Positions 8,264 through 15,939 of a stretch of 20,838 nucleotides of DNA are shown in pieces. Source of the stretch: Streptomyces sp. NRRL S-118 (lineage in GTDB: Bacteria > Actinomycetota > Actinomycetes > Streptomycetales > Streptomycetaceae); the NCBI RefSeq assembly GCF_000716335.1, contig NZ_KL591015.1:128195-149032 (forward strand), read 5' to 3'. Each line of letters opens with the position of its first letter. Positions within the stretch are counted from its first letter, which is position 1. Made by a program: the position numbers and the translations under genes. A model generated the notes under the pieces. It was not told the origin of the DNA and made no database searches. It saw only the letters and a program-made list of their open reading frames with translations.

Positions 8264-9090
8264 GGCGCGTCCGGGGACACGTCGTCCGGCGGCACACCGT
8301 CGGGGACGGGCGACGCGAACGCGGGGGAGGGCCCGGGGGCGGAGGCGCGGGAGGACGGGGAGGGCGACGGGGACGCCGGCCCCGGCGGCTCGGGGGCGTC
8401 AGGGCGCGGGGGCACCGGCTTCACGCGGATGATCTCGTCCCGCGTCGGCAGCATCGCCCGCTGCTGGCCGTCCCACGTCCACGCCGTGCGGTACTCGTAC
8501 CCGGGGATGCCCGCCGAGACCACCCGGGTCACCAGGTCCCGGCCGGCGAGCTGCACGCTGACGATCTGCTCCACGGTGGACATGATCCGCGTCAGCCCGC
8601 CCTTCTCCGGCAGGTAGACGCGCAGCCCCAGCTGCTGCTCGGGCATCCTGATCCCGACGATCAGCTCGTCCCTGCCGTCCCCCGTCAGGTCCCGGTAGTA
8701 CGGCGAGAGCACCGGGCACGCCTTCGGCCTGCTCGTGCACTGCTCGATCTGCCGGGCCGTCTGCGGATAGAGCCCGTCGGCGCCGCTGTACCGGTCGGGG
8801 TGCGCGGCCACCTCGGCCCGGACGACCGCCACCGGATCGGCCTTCCGCACGTCGCCGTCCGGCAGCTCGATGCCGGGTACGCGTTCGGTGTCGCTCTCGC
8901 CGTAGTCGATCGGCGGCGCGGTCACGGGCGGCAGGTCGGGCCAGAGGCGGACCGGACCGATCGCGGCCGGCGTGGGCCCCGCGCTCTCCAGGGCGCCCGG
9001 GTCGTCGCAGCCCGACAGCGCCAGCGCCGTGCCGAGCGCGGCCGCGGGCAGCAGCGCCGCGTACGCGGTGGGGCGGTGCGGGCTGCTCAC
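8260..9090 (-). CDS. Lipoprotein with FG-GAP-like calcium loop, kinase partner
   Basis: A 276-residue predicted lipoprotein. A hydrophobic signal ends in the lipobox LSGC with C28 as the lipidated residue. The exported domain contains DLTGDGRDELIVG at about 134-146, resembling the Asp-rich loop of FG-GAP/VCBS repeats that binds calcium, and two cysteines (C118, C125) that may pair. Residues 226-276 are a Pro/Ser/Ala-rich tail. The GTG start (9088-9090) has AGGAG six bases upstream. It is coupled by a 4-bp overlap to the kinase gene, so it is likely an accessory sensor or inhibitor of that kinase at the outer face of the membrane. I do not recognise a named family; SCO-type lipoproteins next to kinases are common, and the role is inferred from position only. 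Confidence 0.82.
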   Translation of the reverse strand: MSSPHRPTAYAALLPAAALGTALALSGCDDPGALESAGPTPAAIGPVRLWPDLPPVTAPPIDYGESDTERVPGIELPDGDVRKADPVAVVRAEVAAHPDRYSGADGLYPQTARQIEQCTSRPKACPVLSPYYRDLTGDGRDELIVGIRMPEQQLGLRVYLPEKGGLTRIMSTVEQIVSVQLAGRDLVTRVVSAGIPGYEYRTAWTWDGQQRAMLPTRDEIIRVKPVPPRPDAPEPPGPASPSPSPSSRASAPGPSPAFASPVPDGVPPDDVSPDAP

Positions 9091-9155
9091 GGTGCTCCTG
9101 CGGTCGGCGGGTCCCCGGGGCCGGCAGTCGTCCGGGGCCGGGCGGGCTCCGTAGA

Positions 9156-9189
9156 ACCTTATGCGGACGGAAGTCCCATTTGACGTCCC
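9156..9189 (-). promoter_or_regulatory. Candidate promoter/operator of lipoprotein-kinase operon, shared motif
   Basis: Read on plus, 9173-9189 is GTCCC-ATTTGAC-GTCCC, an exact 5-bp direct repeat with a 12-bp period. On the minus strand TAAGGT (9156-9161) follows 9 nt after 9171. The 17-mer 9171-9187 matches 6867-6883 upstream of the SEDS gene at 14 of 17 positions, and the distance to the -10-like hexamer is identical. The predicted leader to GTG 9090 is about 58 nt. The remainder of 9091-9198 shows nothing else I can support. Confidence 0.5.
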
Positions 9190-9198
9190 GCGGGGGTC

Positions 9199-11400
9199 CT
9201 ACCGGTGGCCGAGGCCCTGCCGGCACAGGGCCAGCAGCTTCTCGTCATGGTGGACGTCATGGTCGCCCGAGCTGCCCTCCGACACATTGTGCCGCCGCTG
9301 CCGGGCCAGCTCGCCGCGCAGCAGCGGGGCGGCGGGCTGCGCCGCGCCGGGCCCCAGCTCGGCGAAGCACTCGGCGATCTCCACCCGCGTGTAACGGTTC
9401 TCCCGCCATGCCGCTGCGAGCACCGGCAACGCCTCCTCCACCTCACCGGTCACCCGGCACAGCGCCACCGCCGCGTCCACCCGCAGCCACAGGTCGGGCG
9501 CGGTCAGACAGGCGCGCAGCTCCGGAGCCGCCGCACCGGCCGCGCCGCCGATCGCGCCCGCCGCCCACGCCGCCTCCCGACGGTGATGGGCGTCCGGGAC
9601 CCGCAGCAGCTCCCGCAGGTGCGGCAGGACGCCCGCGGCGTCGCCCTCCACCGCCCACAGGGCCCGTGCCGCCATGCTCACCAGCCCCGGCGAGCCGTCA
9701 CCCAGCAGCGGCCGCAGGTCCGGGACGGCCTCGCGGGCCGAGGGGCCGAACGCCGCCACCGCGCGCAGCGCCGACTCGACGACCCACTCGCGCCGGAAGG
9801 CGGGCGCCCCGCGCAGCACGCGCAGCACCTCGGGCAGCGCCTCCACCGCCCGCACGTGGGCCAGCGCCAGGAGCAGCGGTCCCGCCTGCTCGCTCAGCTC
9901 CTCGTCCAGCGGCAGCCGGCCGAGCCGCCGCCGCAGCGCGGGCGCGAGCGGGCCGGCCGCATCGCCCAGGTGCGGCACCGCGTACATCAGGTGCGCGTTC
10001 AGCACCGGCTCCTCCAGCGCGCCGAGCAGCGCCGGCACGGCCCGCGGGTCCCCCGCACGGGTGAGCGCCAGCAGCGCGCTGCCCAGCCACGCCGGGCCGC
10101 CCACCCGCTCCGGCTCCCAGGGCGACGGATCCGCCGCCACCCGCGCCGCCAGCGCGTCGCACGCCGGGCGCGCCAGCTCGAACAAGCCCTCCAGCCAGGC
10201 CGCGGCGGCGTTGCGCAGCCGCGGCTCCGGGTCCGCCAGCTGCGCCCCGACGAGGCGCACCACCTCGTCGTACGCGCCGCGCCAGGTCTGCACGAGACCG
10301 CCGCACATCCACACCGCGTCGGCCCGCTGCTCCCGGTCGGGGCTGCGCAGCTGGTCGGTGACGAGCGCGATCCGGTCGGCCACCCGGTCGTCCAGGGCGC
10401 TGTGCAGAGTCCGCAGCAGGTCGTCCGCCCAGGCCGTGCCCCGGCCCGCCCGCTGCTCCTCGCGCAGCTCCCGCACCTGCCCGACCAGGGTCGGCGCGAC
10501 CGGGCGGGCCGCCGGTTCGGCGGCGTCCAGCGCCTCCAGCGGCTCGCGCAGCTCCAGCCCGTCGCCCCCGCCCCGCCCGTCGCCGCCCAGTCCGTCCCGG
10601 CCGGCCGTCACGTCAGCGCCCAGGCCGGTCGGCAGGCCCATGGCGGCGTGCCGCGCGAGCGGCGCCCGCCGCAGCTCCGCCAGCAGACCGGTCACCCGCG
10701 CCACCACGTCGGCGGGCAGCCGCGCGGGCGCGCACCTGGCCAGCTGCGCCAGGGACGCCAGCCGCAGCGCCGGGTCCTGGGCGGCCCCCATCAGCCAGCC
10801 CAGCCACTCCGCGGTCTCGTCGCGCAGCGTCTCGTACCGCAGGGCGATCCGGCCCACCGCCTCGACCAGCGCGAGGCGCACCTCCGTGTCCGTCTCGACG
10901 GTCAGCCGCTCCCGCAGCAGGACCAGGACGCGCGCGGGATCGCCGTGCAGCGAGGCCAGCGCGCCGGGCGCCGCCAGCCGCACCTCCGGGTCCTCGTCGC
11001 CGAGCAGCCCGAGGAAGACGTCCGACCCGGCGGCGACGGCCGCGGCCGCCATCGCGTAGTTCGCCGCGTCCTCGAACTCCTCGCCCTCCGGGTCGAGCTG
11101 GTCGAGTTCGTCGTCGCCGGCCAGGTCGATGCCGCCGATGCTGGTCAGCAACTCGATGATGCAGCCGCGGTCCTGCACGTCCGGGGACGCCACCAGCTCC
11201 AGCAGGAACGGGATGCAGGCCAGCGTCGAGTCGTACACGTCGCCCTGGTGGTGGACCGTCCCGTACATCCCGTCGAGCGCCATCTCGCGCTCCATCGGGT
11301 CGCCGGAGGCGAGCCCGCGCAGCAGTGCGGGCACATCGTCGGCCGGACCATAGGCATGACCCAGCGAGGCCCAGTCGACCTCGTCGATCCCCCTGAACAT
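9199..11400 (-). CDS. Large HEAT-repeat (alpha-solenoid) protein
   Basis: A 733-residue cytosolic protein made almost wholly of helical pairs of HEAT/PBS-lyase type. Typical units are DEDPEVRLAAPGALASL, EPRLRNAAAAWLEGL and DAHHRREAAWAAGAIGG. Such solenoids bind proteins or nucleic acids; no catalytic domain is visible. I prefer ATG 11398-11400 because GGGGAGGG ends 6 nt before it; the in-frame ATG two codons upstream (11404-11406) abuts that ribosome site. A stretch at about residues 270-300 rich in Gly, Asp and Arg looks like a disordered break between two solenoid halves. The neighbours do not suggest a pathway. It has its own upstream region with a dyad at 11423-11444. Fold is well supported, function unknown. 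Confidence 0.85.
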   Translation of the reverse strand: MFRGIDEVDWASLGHAYGPADDVPALLRGLASGDPMEREMALDGMYGTVHHQGDVYDSTLACIPFLLELVASPDVQDRGCIIELLTSIGGIDLAGDDELDQLDPEGEEFEDAANYAMAAAAVAAGSDVFLGLLGDEDPEVRLAAPGALASLHGDPARVLVLLRERLTVETDTEVRLALVEAVGRIALRYETLRDETAEWLGWLMGAAQDPALRLASLAQLARCAPARLPADVVARVTGLLAELRRAPLARHAAMGLPTGLGADVTAGRDGLGGDGRGGGDGLELREPLEALDAAEPAARPVAPTLVGQVRELREEQRAGRGTAWADDLLRTLHSALDDRVADRIALVTDQLRSPDREQRADAVWMCGGLVQTWRGAYDEVVRLVGAQLADPEPRLRNAAAAWLEGLFELARPACDALAARVAADPSPWEPERVGGPAWLGSALLALTRAGDPRAVPALLGALEEPVLNAHLMYAVPHLGDAAGPLAPALRRRLGRLPLDEELSEQAGPLLLALAHVRAVEALPEVLRVLRGAPAFRREWVVESALRAVAAFGPSAREAVPDLRPLLGDGSPGLVSMAARALWAVEGDAAGVLPHLRELLRVPDAHHRREAAWAAGAIGGAAGAAAPELRACLTAPDLWLRVDAAVALCRVTGEVEEALPVLAAAWRENRYTRVEIAECFAELGPGAAQPAAPLLRGELARQRRHNVSEGSSGDHDVHHDEKLLALCRQGLGHR

Positions 11401-11422
11401 GCCCATCCCTCCCCGTCAACAC

Positions 11423-11444
11423 TGCACTTGGGGGCAATAGTGCA
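11423..11444 (-). promoter_or_regulatory. Dyad upstream of the HEAT-repeat gene
   Basis: TGCACT (11423-11428) and AGTGCA (11439-11444) form a perfect 6-bp inverted repeat with a 10-nt spacer, 22 nt upstream of the preferred start codon. It could be an operator or a leader hairpin. No convincing -10/-35 pair was found with it. Confidence 0.3.
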
Positions 11445-12307
11445 CCACACCGCCGCGCACCATGACCCGCCAATCGGACACGCGGTACGCCCCTTCCGCC
11501 CCGGGTCCGCCACGCCCCGCGCCCCCCGCACCGGCTCGCCGGAGCGCGCCCGGCCTCCCGGGGCGGAGGTGATGCGGCATGGCCGGACCGCGGGCCGCAC
11601 CGGTCCGCCGGAACGGCCGGGCGCGGCTCCGCGCCCGTCCCCCAAACGGCCGTCCCGGCCCTCCGGGCAGCCCGGGACGGCGGCCGGTCCGGCCCGCGGT
11701 GCGAGGGGTGCGGGAGGGAGGTCCTGAGCACGCTCGCGCCCTCCGCCACCGGCGCCGTCACCGCCGTCCGTCGGCCGTCCCACCCGTGCCGACCTGGGGC
11801 GACGCGCCCCGGGACCGCGACGGCCACCTCGCTTCCGTGCGCCCCGGAGAGGCCCGGCACCCCGCCCCCGGCCGGACGGGCGCCCGCCGGTTCCGGCGCG
11901 GTGCGCGCCCCGGTGAGGCGGTGGTACGGCCCCGGCCCGGCGACTCCCGCGACCGGTGCGGGACGGCCGTCCGGCGCGTCCCGCACGCCGCCCCGCCGCC
12001 CGGCGCGGCCCTGATCGACCACCGGGGGACCGGTCCGCCGGGGCGCCGCCGCCGCGCACCGCCGCGGGAAGCGGAACGGCAACCCCGGGTCCGCCGCCGG
12101 CCGCCGGGAGGCCCGGCCGCGCCCGCGGGGGCCGGGCCGCGCCGGCGAGCGGCCGGTACATGCCCTGGCCACGGCGGTGGGACCGCTCCCGCCGGACCGG
12201 CGGGGCGGGCGGTGCTCCACGGCGGCTCGCAGGCGGCTCCAACGCGGCGAGATACCGCCGCTCGCCCGGCCCGGTACCGGAGCCCGGCGGCGCGGTGCAC
12301 GACGGCC
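11445..12307. other. Long gene-free, extremely GC-rich stretch
   Basis: Open frames cross this region on both strands, but all give Arg/Pro/Gly-rich, non-protein-like translations without ribosome sites, as expected at this GC content. I see no tRNA, insertion sequence or protein remnant. Inverted repeats are present: 11619-11636 (8-bp stem, GGGCGCGG with CCGCGCCC) and 11652-11678 (7-bp stem, GTCCCGG with CCGGGAC). It lies upstream of the HEAT gene and downstream of the ligase gene. Confidence 0.5.
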
Positions 12308-12329
12308 GCCGCCGGACGGGCCCGGCGGC
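12308..12329 (-). terminator. Hairpin terminator after the DNA ligase gene
   Basis: GCCGCCGG (12308-12315) pairs perfectly with CCGGCGGC (12322-12329) around a 6-nt loop, 11 nt past the ligase stop codon at 12341 on the minus strand. Its position at the end of the polymerase-ligase operon supports a terminator; there is no T-run. Confidence 0.5.
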
Positions 12330-12340
12330 CCGGCGGGGTC

Positions 12341-13237
12341 TCAGGGGGTCTTGAGCCGCAGCACGGTCGTCACCGTGTGCCGCGTCGTGCCCGTGGCGAC
12401 CTCGGCCGTCAGCTCCGGCGGCACGGAGCGGTACGCGACGTCACCGATCCCGACCGCCTGGGCGGTGCCCGGCTCGCCGGGCGGCAGCTCCCGCAGCACC
12501 GCGCCGACGCGGGCGCGCAGCGCGGGCGGCAGCGGGCTGGACACCAGCGGGACGTCGTCGTCCGGCAGGACGAGGACCAGCGCGGCCGGCCGCTCCTGCG
12601 CGCCGGTGTAGCCGACGACGACGGCGTCCTTGGTGTCGGTGTGCCGGTACTTGCGCCATGCGCGCGAGCCGGCCCGGTAGGGCTGGTCGAGCCGCTTGAT
12701 CACCAGGCCCTCGACGCCGATCGCGGGCAGCGTCTCGTACCAGGTGGCCGCCAGCTCCGGGTCCGTGGTCATGGGCACGGCCTGGATCGGCGGGCCCAGC
12801 CCGGCGAGCAGGTCCACGAGCCGCTCGCGCCGCCGGTCGTAGCGCAGCGGCCGCAGGTCGGCGCCGTCCGCGCCCAGCACGTCGAAGGCCGCGTACGAGG
12901 CGGGCAGCCGTCGCGCGAGGGCGGGTGCCCGGCCCGGGGTCGCGAACGCGCGGCCTTGGACGGCGGCGAAATCGATCCGGCCGTCGCGCCAGACCACCAC
13001 CTCCCCGTCGAGGACCGTGCCCTCCGGAAGCCGCCGTGCGGCCTCGGCCAGGTCGGGGAACGCGGCGGTGACGATCCGCCCCGAGCGCGCCTGGAGCACC
13101 ACGCCGTCACCCTCCCGGAAGACCACCATCCGGTGCCCGTCGAACTTCGGTTCGTACGCCAGTCCGCGTTCGCGCGGCAGGGTGCCCACCGTCTCGGCCA
13201 GCGCCACCCTGACCGGCGGCCTCGGCGCGGTGCTCAT
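12341..13237 (-). CDS. ATP-dependent DNA ligase, NHEJ-associated (LigD ligase domain-like)
   Basis: A 298-residue ligase with nucleotidyltransferase and OB-fold domains. Motif I is EPKFDGHR, with K31 the lysine that would be adenylylated. LDGE (E79), AFDVL (117-121), EGLVIK (176-181) and WRKYRH (K196) match motifs III, IIIa, IV and V. The OB fold covers about 205-298. This size is that of the stand-alone ligase part of LigD or of small actinobacterial LigC-type enzymes, sealing ends held by Ku. Its ATG (13235-13237) overlaps the stop of the polymerase gene by 4 bp, so the two behave as a split LigD. There is no 3'-phosphoesterase domain on this or the adjacent protein. Function is well supported; whether it is dedicated to NHEJ is inferred from neighbours. 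Confidence 0.93.
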   Translation of the reverse strand: MSTAPRPPVRVALAETVGTLPRERGLAYEPKFDGHRMVVFREGDGVVLQARSGRIVTAAFPDLAEAARRLPEGTVLDGEVVVWRDGRIDFAAVQGRAFATPGRAPALARRLPASYAAFDVLGADGADLRPLRYDRRRERLVDLLAGLGPPIQAVPMTTDPELAATWYETLPAIGVEGLVIKRLDQPYRAGSRAWRKYRHTDTKDAVVVGYTGAQERPAALVLVLPDDDVPLVSSPLPPALRARVGAVLRELPPGEPGTAQAVGIGDVAYRSVPPELTAEVATGTTRHTVTTVLRLKTP

Positions 13238-14118
13238 GGCAGGGTGCCCGCCTGTTCCGGGTCGAGGAGGGGAGCCAGCAGGTCCCCGTACCGCTGGAGG
13301 CGCGCAGGGAGGTCCCCGATGCGGAAGACCAGCTGGGCCGGGGAGCCGCAGGACTCGACCTCCTCCCAGGTGACCGGGGTGGAGACGACGGGCTCGCGGC
13401 GCGCCCGCAGTGTGTAGGGGGCGGCCGTCGTCTTGGCGGCGTTGTTCTGGCTGTGGTCGACGAAGACCTTGCCGGGCCGCAGCGACTTCGTCATCCGGTG
13501 CACCACCAGCGCGGGCAGGTCCGCCTCCGCCTCGACGGCGAGCTGTCTGGCATACGCCTGCACCCGCTCGGAGGGCACCCGTTCCAGTGGCACGTACAGG
13601 TGCAGGCCCTTGGAGCCGGAGGTCTTGGCGTACGCCTCCAGGCCGTCGGCGGCGAGCCGCTCGCGCAGCCAGACGGCGACGTGGCAGCACTCGACGACGG
13701 TCGCCGGGGCGCCCGGGTCCAGGTCCAGGACCAGGCGGTCGGCCTCGGCGGGGGCGTCGGCCCGCCACTGCGGGGTGTGGAACTCGACCACCAGGTTGGC
13801 CGCCCACATCAGGGACGCGAGGTCCTCGACCACCACCTGGCGGGTGTCCTTCTCCTCCGTCCGGGGGACGGGGACCGTCCGCACCCAGGAGGGGGTGCCG
13901 GGCGGCGGGTTCTTGGTGAAGAACAGCTGGCCGTCGGGCCCGTCCGGGTAGCGCAGGAAGGACAGCGGGCGGCCCTTGAGGTGGGGGAGCAGATGGGCGG
14001 CGGCGGTCGCGTAGTAGTGGAGGATCTCGCCCTTGGTGGTGCCGGTGGCGGGGTGGATGACCTTCTCCAGGTTGCTGAGCGCCAGTCGTCGCCCCTCCAC
14101 CTCCGTGATCGGCGTCAT
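13234..14118 (-). CDS. ligD: LigD-type NHEJ polymerase (archaeo-eukaryotic primase fold)
   Basis: A 294-residue protein matching the LigD polymerase domain alone. Visible signatures: the N-terminal LSNLEKVIHP, LFFTKNPP, the metal-binding pair in LDLDPG (D132, D134), TSGSKGLHLYVPL with H173, and VFVDHSQN (D221). These belong to the AEP superfamily that fills gaps with ribo- or deoxynucleotides at breaks. The start is ATG 14116-14118; a TTG at 14157 is in frame but would collide with the divergent ku start. The gene is coupled to the ligase by a 4-bp overlap. In many bacteria polymerase, nuclease and ligase are fused; here the polymerase is separate and the nuclease is absent. It is annotated ligD in many actinobacteria although it lacks the ligase domain. 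Confidence 0.93.
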   Translation of the reverse strand: MTPITEVEGRRLALSNLEKVIHPATGTTKGEILHYYATAAAHLLPHLKGRPLSFLRYPDGPDGQLFFTKNPPPGTPSWVRTVPVPRTEEKDTRQVVVEDLASLMWAANLVVEFHTPQWRADAPAEADRLVLDLDPGAPATVVECCHVAVWLRERLAADGLEAYAKTSGSKGLHLYVPLERVPSERVQAYARQLAVEAEADLPALVVHRMTKSLRPGKVFVDHSQNNAAKTTAAPYTLRARREPVVSTPVTWEEVESCGSPAQLVFRIGDLPARLQRYGDLLAPLLDPEQAGTLP

Positions 14119-14159
14119 ACGATGAGAATCCCACGAAATCGGTACGAAAGGGATCAACC
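14119..14159. promoter_or_regulatory. Divergent ku / ligD control region
   Basis: Only 41 bp separate the two start codons, so the promoters must overlap each other or the coding ends. On the minus strand TTGATC (14152-14157), an 18-bp spacer and TGGGAT (14128-14133) form a weak promoter-like pair for ligD. On plus, TACGAT (14118-14123) is a possible -10 for ku and AAAGGGA (14147-14153) its ribosome site. ACGAAA occurs twice, 11 bp apart (14133, 14144), and ATCCC/GGGAT flank it as a short dyad. Confidence 0.35.
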
Positions 14160-15212
14160 GTGCGGTCCATCTGGAATGGCGCGATTTCTTTTGGCCTGGT
14201 CAGCATCCCTATCAAGCTGGTGAACGCCACCGAGAACAGATCCGTCTCCTTCCGGCAGATCCACACCGAGGACGGCGGCCGCATCCGCTACCGCAAGGTG
14301 TGCGAGCTGGACGGCGAGGAGGTCCCGGGGGCGGAGATCGGCAAGGCGTACGAGGAAGCCGACGGGACGATGATCCCGATCACCGACGAGGACCTGGCCC
14401 AGCTGCCGCTGCCGACGGCCAAGACGATCGAGATCGTCGCCTTCGTGCCGGCGTCGCAGATCGACCCGCTGCAGATGGACGCGGCGTACTACCTGGCGGC
14501 GAACGGGGTGCCGGCGGCCAAGCCGTACACCCTGTTGCGCGAGGCGCTCAAGCGCAGCGAGCGGGTCGCGATCGCCAAGTTCGCCCTGCGGGGGCGGGAG
14601 CGGCTCGGCATGCTGCGGGTGGTGGACGACGTGATCGCGATGCACGGCCTGCTGTGGCCGGACGAGATCCGCCGGCCCGAGGGCGTCGCGCCGGAGACCT
14701 CGGTCACCGTCCGCGAGGCCGAACTGGACCTGGCCGACGCCCTGATGGACACGCTCGGCGAGGTGGACATCGAGGAGCTCCACGACGACTACCGCTCGGC
14801 GGTGGAGGAGCTCATCGCCGCGAAGGCGGAGGGCGCCCTGGAGGTCCCGGCCGAGCCGAAGAAGGAGCGGGGCGGACAGGTCATCGACCTGATGGCCGCG
14901 CTGGAGAGCAGCGTCCGCGCCGCCCGCGAGGCCCGCGGCGAGGAGGCGGGCACGGCGGGGGAGGCGGGAGAGGCGCCGGCCTCCGTGACGGCGCTGTCGC
15001 CGCGCAAGAAGGCACCGCGCGCGCCGGCCGCGCCCAAGGAGACGGGCGGGAAGAAGTCCACGGCCAGGACGGCCGGGAAGAAGACGACGGCGGCGTCACG
15101 CAAGTCCACGTCGAAGACGACCGGGAAGGCGGCGGAGAAGTCCACCGCGAAGAAGACCACCGCGAAGAAGACCACGACCAAGAAGGCCACCCCGCGCAAG
15201 CGCTCCGCCTGA
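14160..15212 (+). CDS. ku: Ku, DNA double-strand-break end-binding protein
   Basis: A 350-residue bacterial Ku. The N-terminus RSIWNGAISFGLVSIPIKL is the classic Ku start, and the ring-forming core continues to about residue 255 (QIDPLQMDAAYYLA, SERVAIAKFALRGRE). The homodimer threads onto broken DNA ends and recruits the polymerase and ligase encoded divergently. Residues 260-350 form an extra tail, first acidic/Ala-rich and then rich in Lys, Thr, Ala and Ser (AKKTTAKKTT-like), resembling histone H1 tails; basic Ku extensions are known in actinobacteria and can add DNA affinity. Start is GTG 14160 with AAGGGA upstream. Length exceeds minimal Ku proteins (about 270 residues) owing to the tail. 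A hairpin follows the stop. Confidence 0.96.
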   Translation: MRSIWNGAISFGLVSIPIKLVNATENRSVSFRQIHTEDGGRIRYRKVCELDGEEVPGAEIGKAYEEADGTMIPITDEDLAQLPLPTAKTIEIVAFVPASQIDPLQMDAAYYLAANGVPAAKPYTLLREALKRSERVAIAKFALRGRERLGMLRVVDDVIAMHGLLWPDEIRRPEGVAPETSVTVREAELDLADALMDTLGEVDIEELHDDYRSAVEELIAAKAEGALEVPAEPKKERGGQVIDLMAALESSVRAAREARGEEAGTAGEAGEAPASVTALSPRKKAPRAPAAPKETGGKKSTARTAGKKTTAASRKSTSKTTGKAAEKSTAKKTTAKKTTTKKATPRKRSA

Positions 15213-15220
15213 CGCGCCCG

Positions 15221-15249
15221 CCCGGCCCGCCGCCCCGGTCGGGGCCGGG
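15221..15249 (+). terminator. Hairpin terminator after ku
   Basis: CCCGGCCC (15221-15228) pairs with GGGCCGGG (15242-15249), 8 bp, loop 13 nt, with an alternative inner CCCCG/CGGGG stem. It starts 9 nt after the ku stop codon. The rest of 15250-15365, between convergent ku and tetR, shows no further gene. Confidence 0.45.
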
Positions 15250-15365
15250 TGCCGCTGCGCTGCTCCGCCGGCCCGTGCGTCCGCCGGTGGAGGGTGCGGC
15301 GGCCGTGCGGCTCGGGGTGTCCTGGAGCCGGGTGGCGCCCGCGCCGTGTCCGGCAGCGGTACGGG

Positions 15366-15938
15366 TCAGGGTCGGCGCAACAGGGTGTCCAGGACCGCGT
15401 CGAGGTAGTCGGGGTCCTGCGGGAGCGCCGCCGGGACGGCGTGGGTGAGCTGGGTGTGGCCCAGGTACGAGGTGTACGCCAGCAGGCCGCGGCGTGCGGC
15501 CTCCTCCGTGGGGAAGCCGAGCTGTTCGAAGAGGCGGGCCACGTACGCCACCCGGCGTTCGGTCACCCGCTGGAGGACGGCCGCGACCCGTGGGTGGTCA
15601 GCGGTGGCCAGCAGGGACACCTCCAGGGGGTCCTCCGCCGCCGAGGCCGTCGCCCTCCGGAACAGCGTGCGCAGCCGCGCCCCGGGGTCCGGCTCGGTCT
15701 CCAGCGCGGCGATGATCGCCTCCGTGCCCGTCTCCTCCCACCGCTCCAGCGCCGCCTCGACGAGCGCCTCGCGGTTGGCGAAGTGCCAGTAGAAGCTGCC
15801 CTTCGTGGTGCCGAGGCGGGCGGCGAGCGGCTCCACCGCGACGGCCGCGAGCCCGCCGTCGCCGATGGCCGCGAGCGCCGCGTCGGCCCAGTCGCGGGCG
15901 GTCAGTCTCCTGCGGGGGGCGGAGTGCTGGGCGGGCAT
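15366..15938 (-). CDS. TetR-family transcriptional regulator
   Basis: A 190-residue regulator. The N-terminal helix-turn-helix is at about 14-60 with the typical core LAARLGTTKGSFYWHFANREALVEAALERW; the C-terminal ligand domain is helical and divergent, so no ligand can be named. Start is ATG 15936-15938, without a Shine-Dalgarno; the palindromic operator begins one base upstream, so repressor binding would cover the start region and autoregulation is likely. It is divergent from the SRPBCC/DUF2867-like gene 53 bp away, the usual sign that this neighbour is its target. It is convergent with ku and unlikely to control NHEJ. Confidence 0.92.
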   Translation of the reverse strand: MPAQHSAPRRRLTARDWADAALAAIGDGGLAAVAVEPLAARLGTTKGSFYWHFANREALVEAALERWEETGTEAIIAALETEPDPGARLRTLFRRATASAAEDPLEVSLLATADHPRVAAVLQRVTERRVAYVARLFEQLGFPTEEAARRGLLAYTSYLGHTQLTHAVPAALPQDPDYLDAVLDTLLRRP

Positions 15939-15939
15939 G

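Noticed and set aside
10613..12242. Long minus-strand frames entering the gene-free stretch from the HEAT gene
   Set aside because: They overlap the HEAT gene in another frame and continue as low-complexity sequence; no start with a ribosome site.
11579..13417. 612-codon plus-strand frame over the gene-free stretch and ligase gene
   Set aside because: It is antisense to the ligase with its intact motifs, and its translation is Arg/Pro-rich without any recognisable fold.
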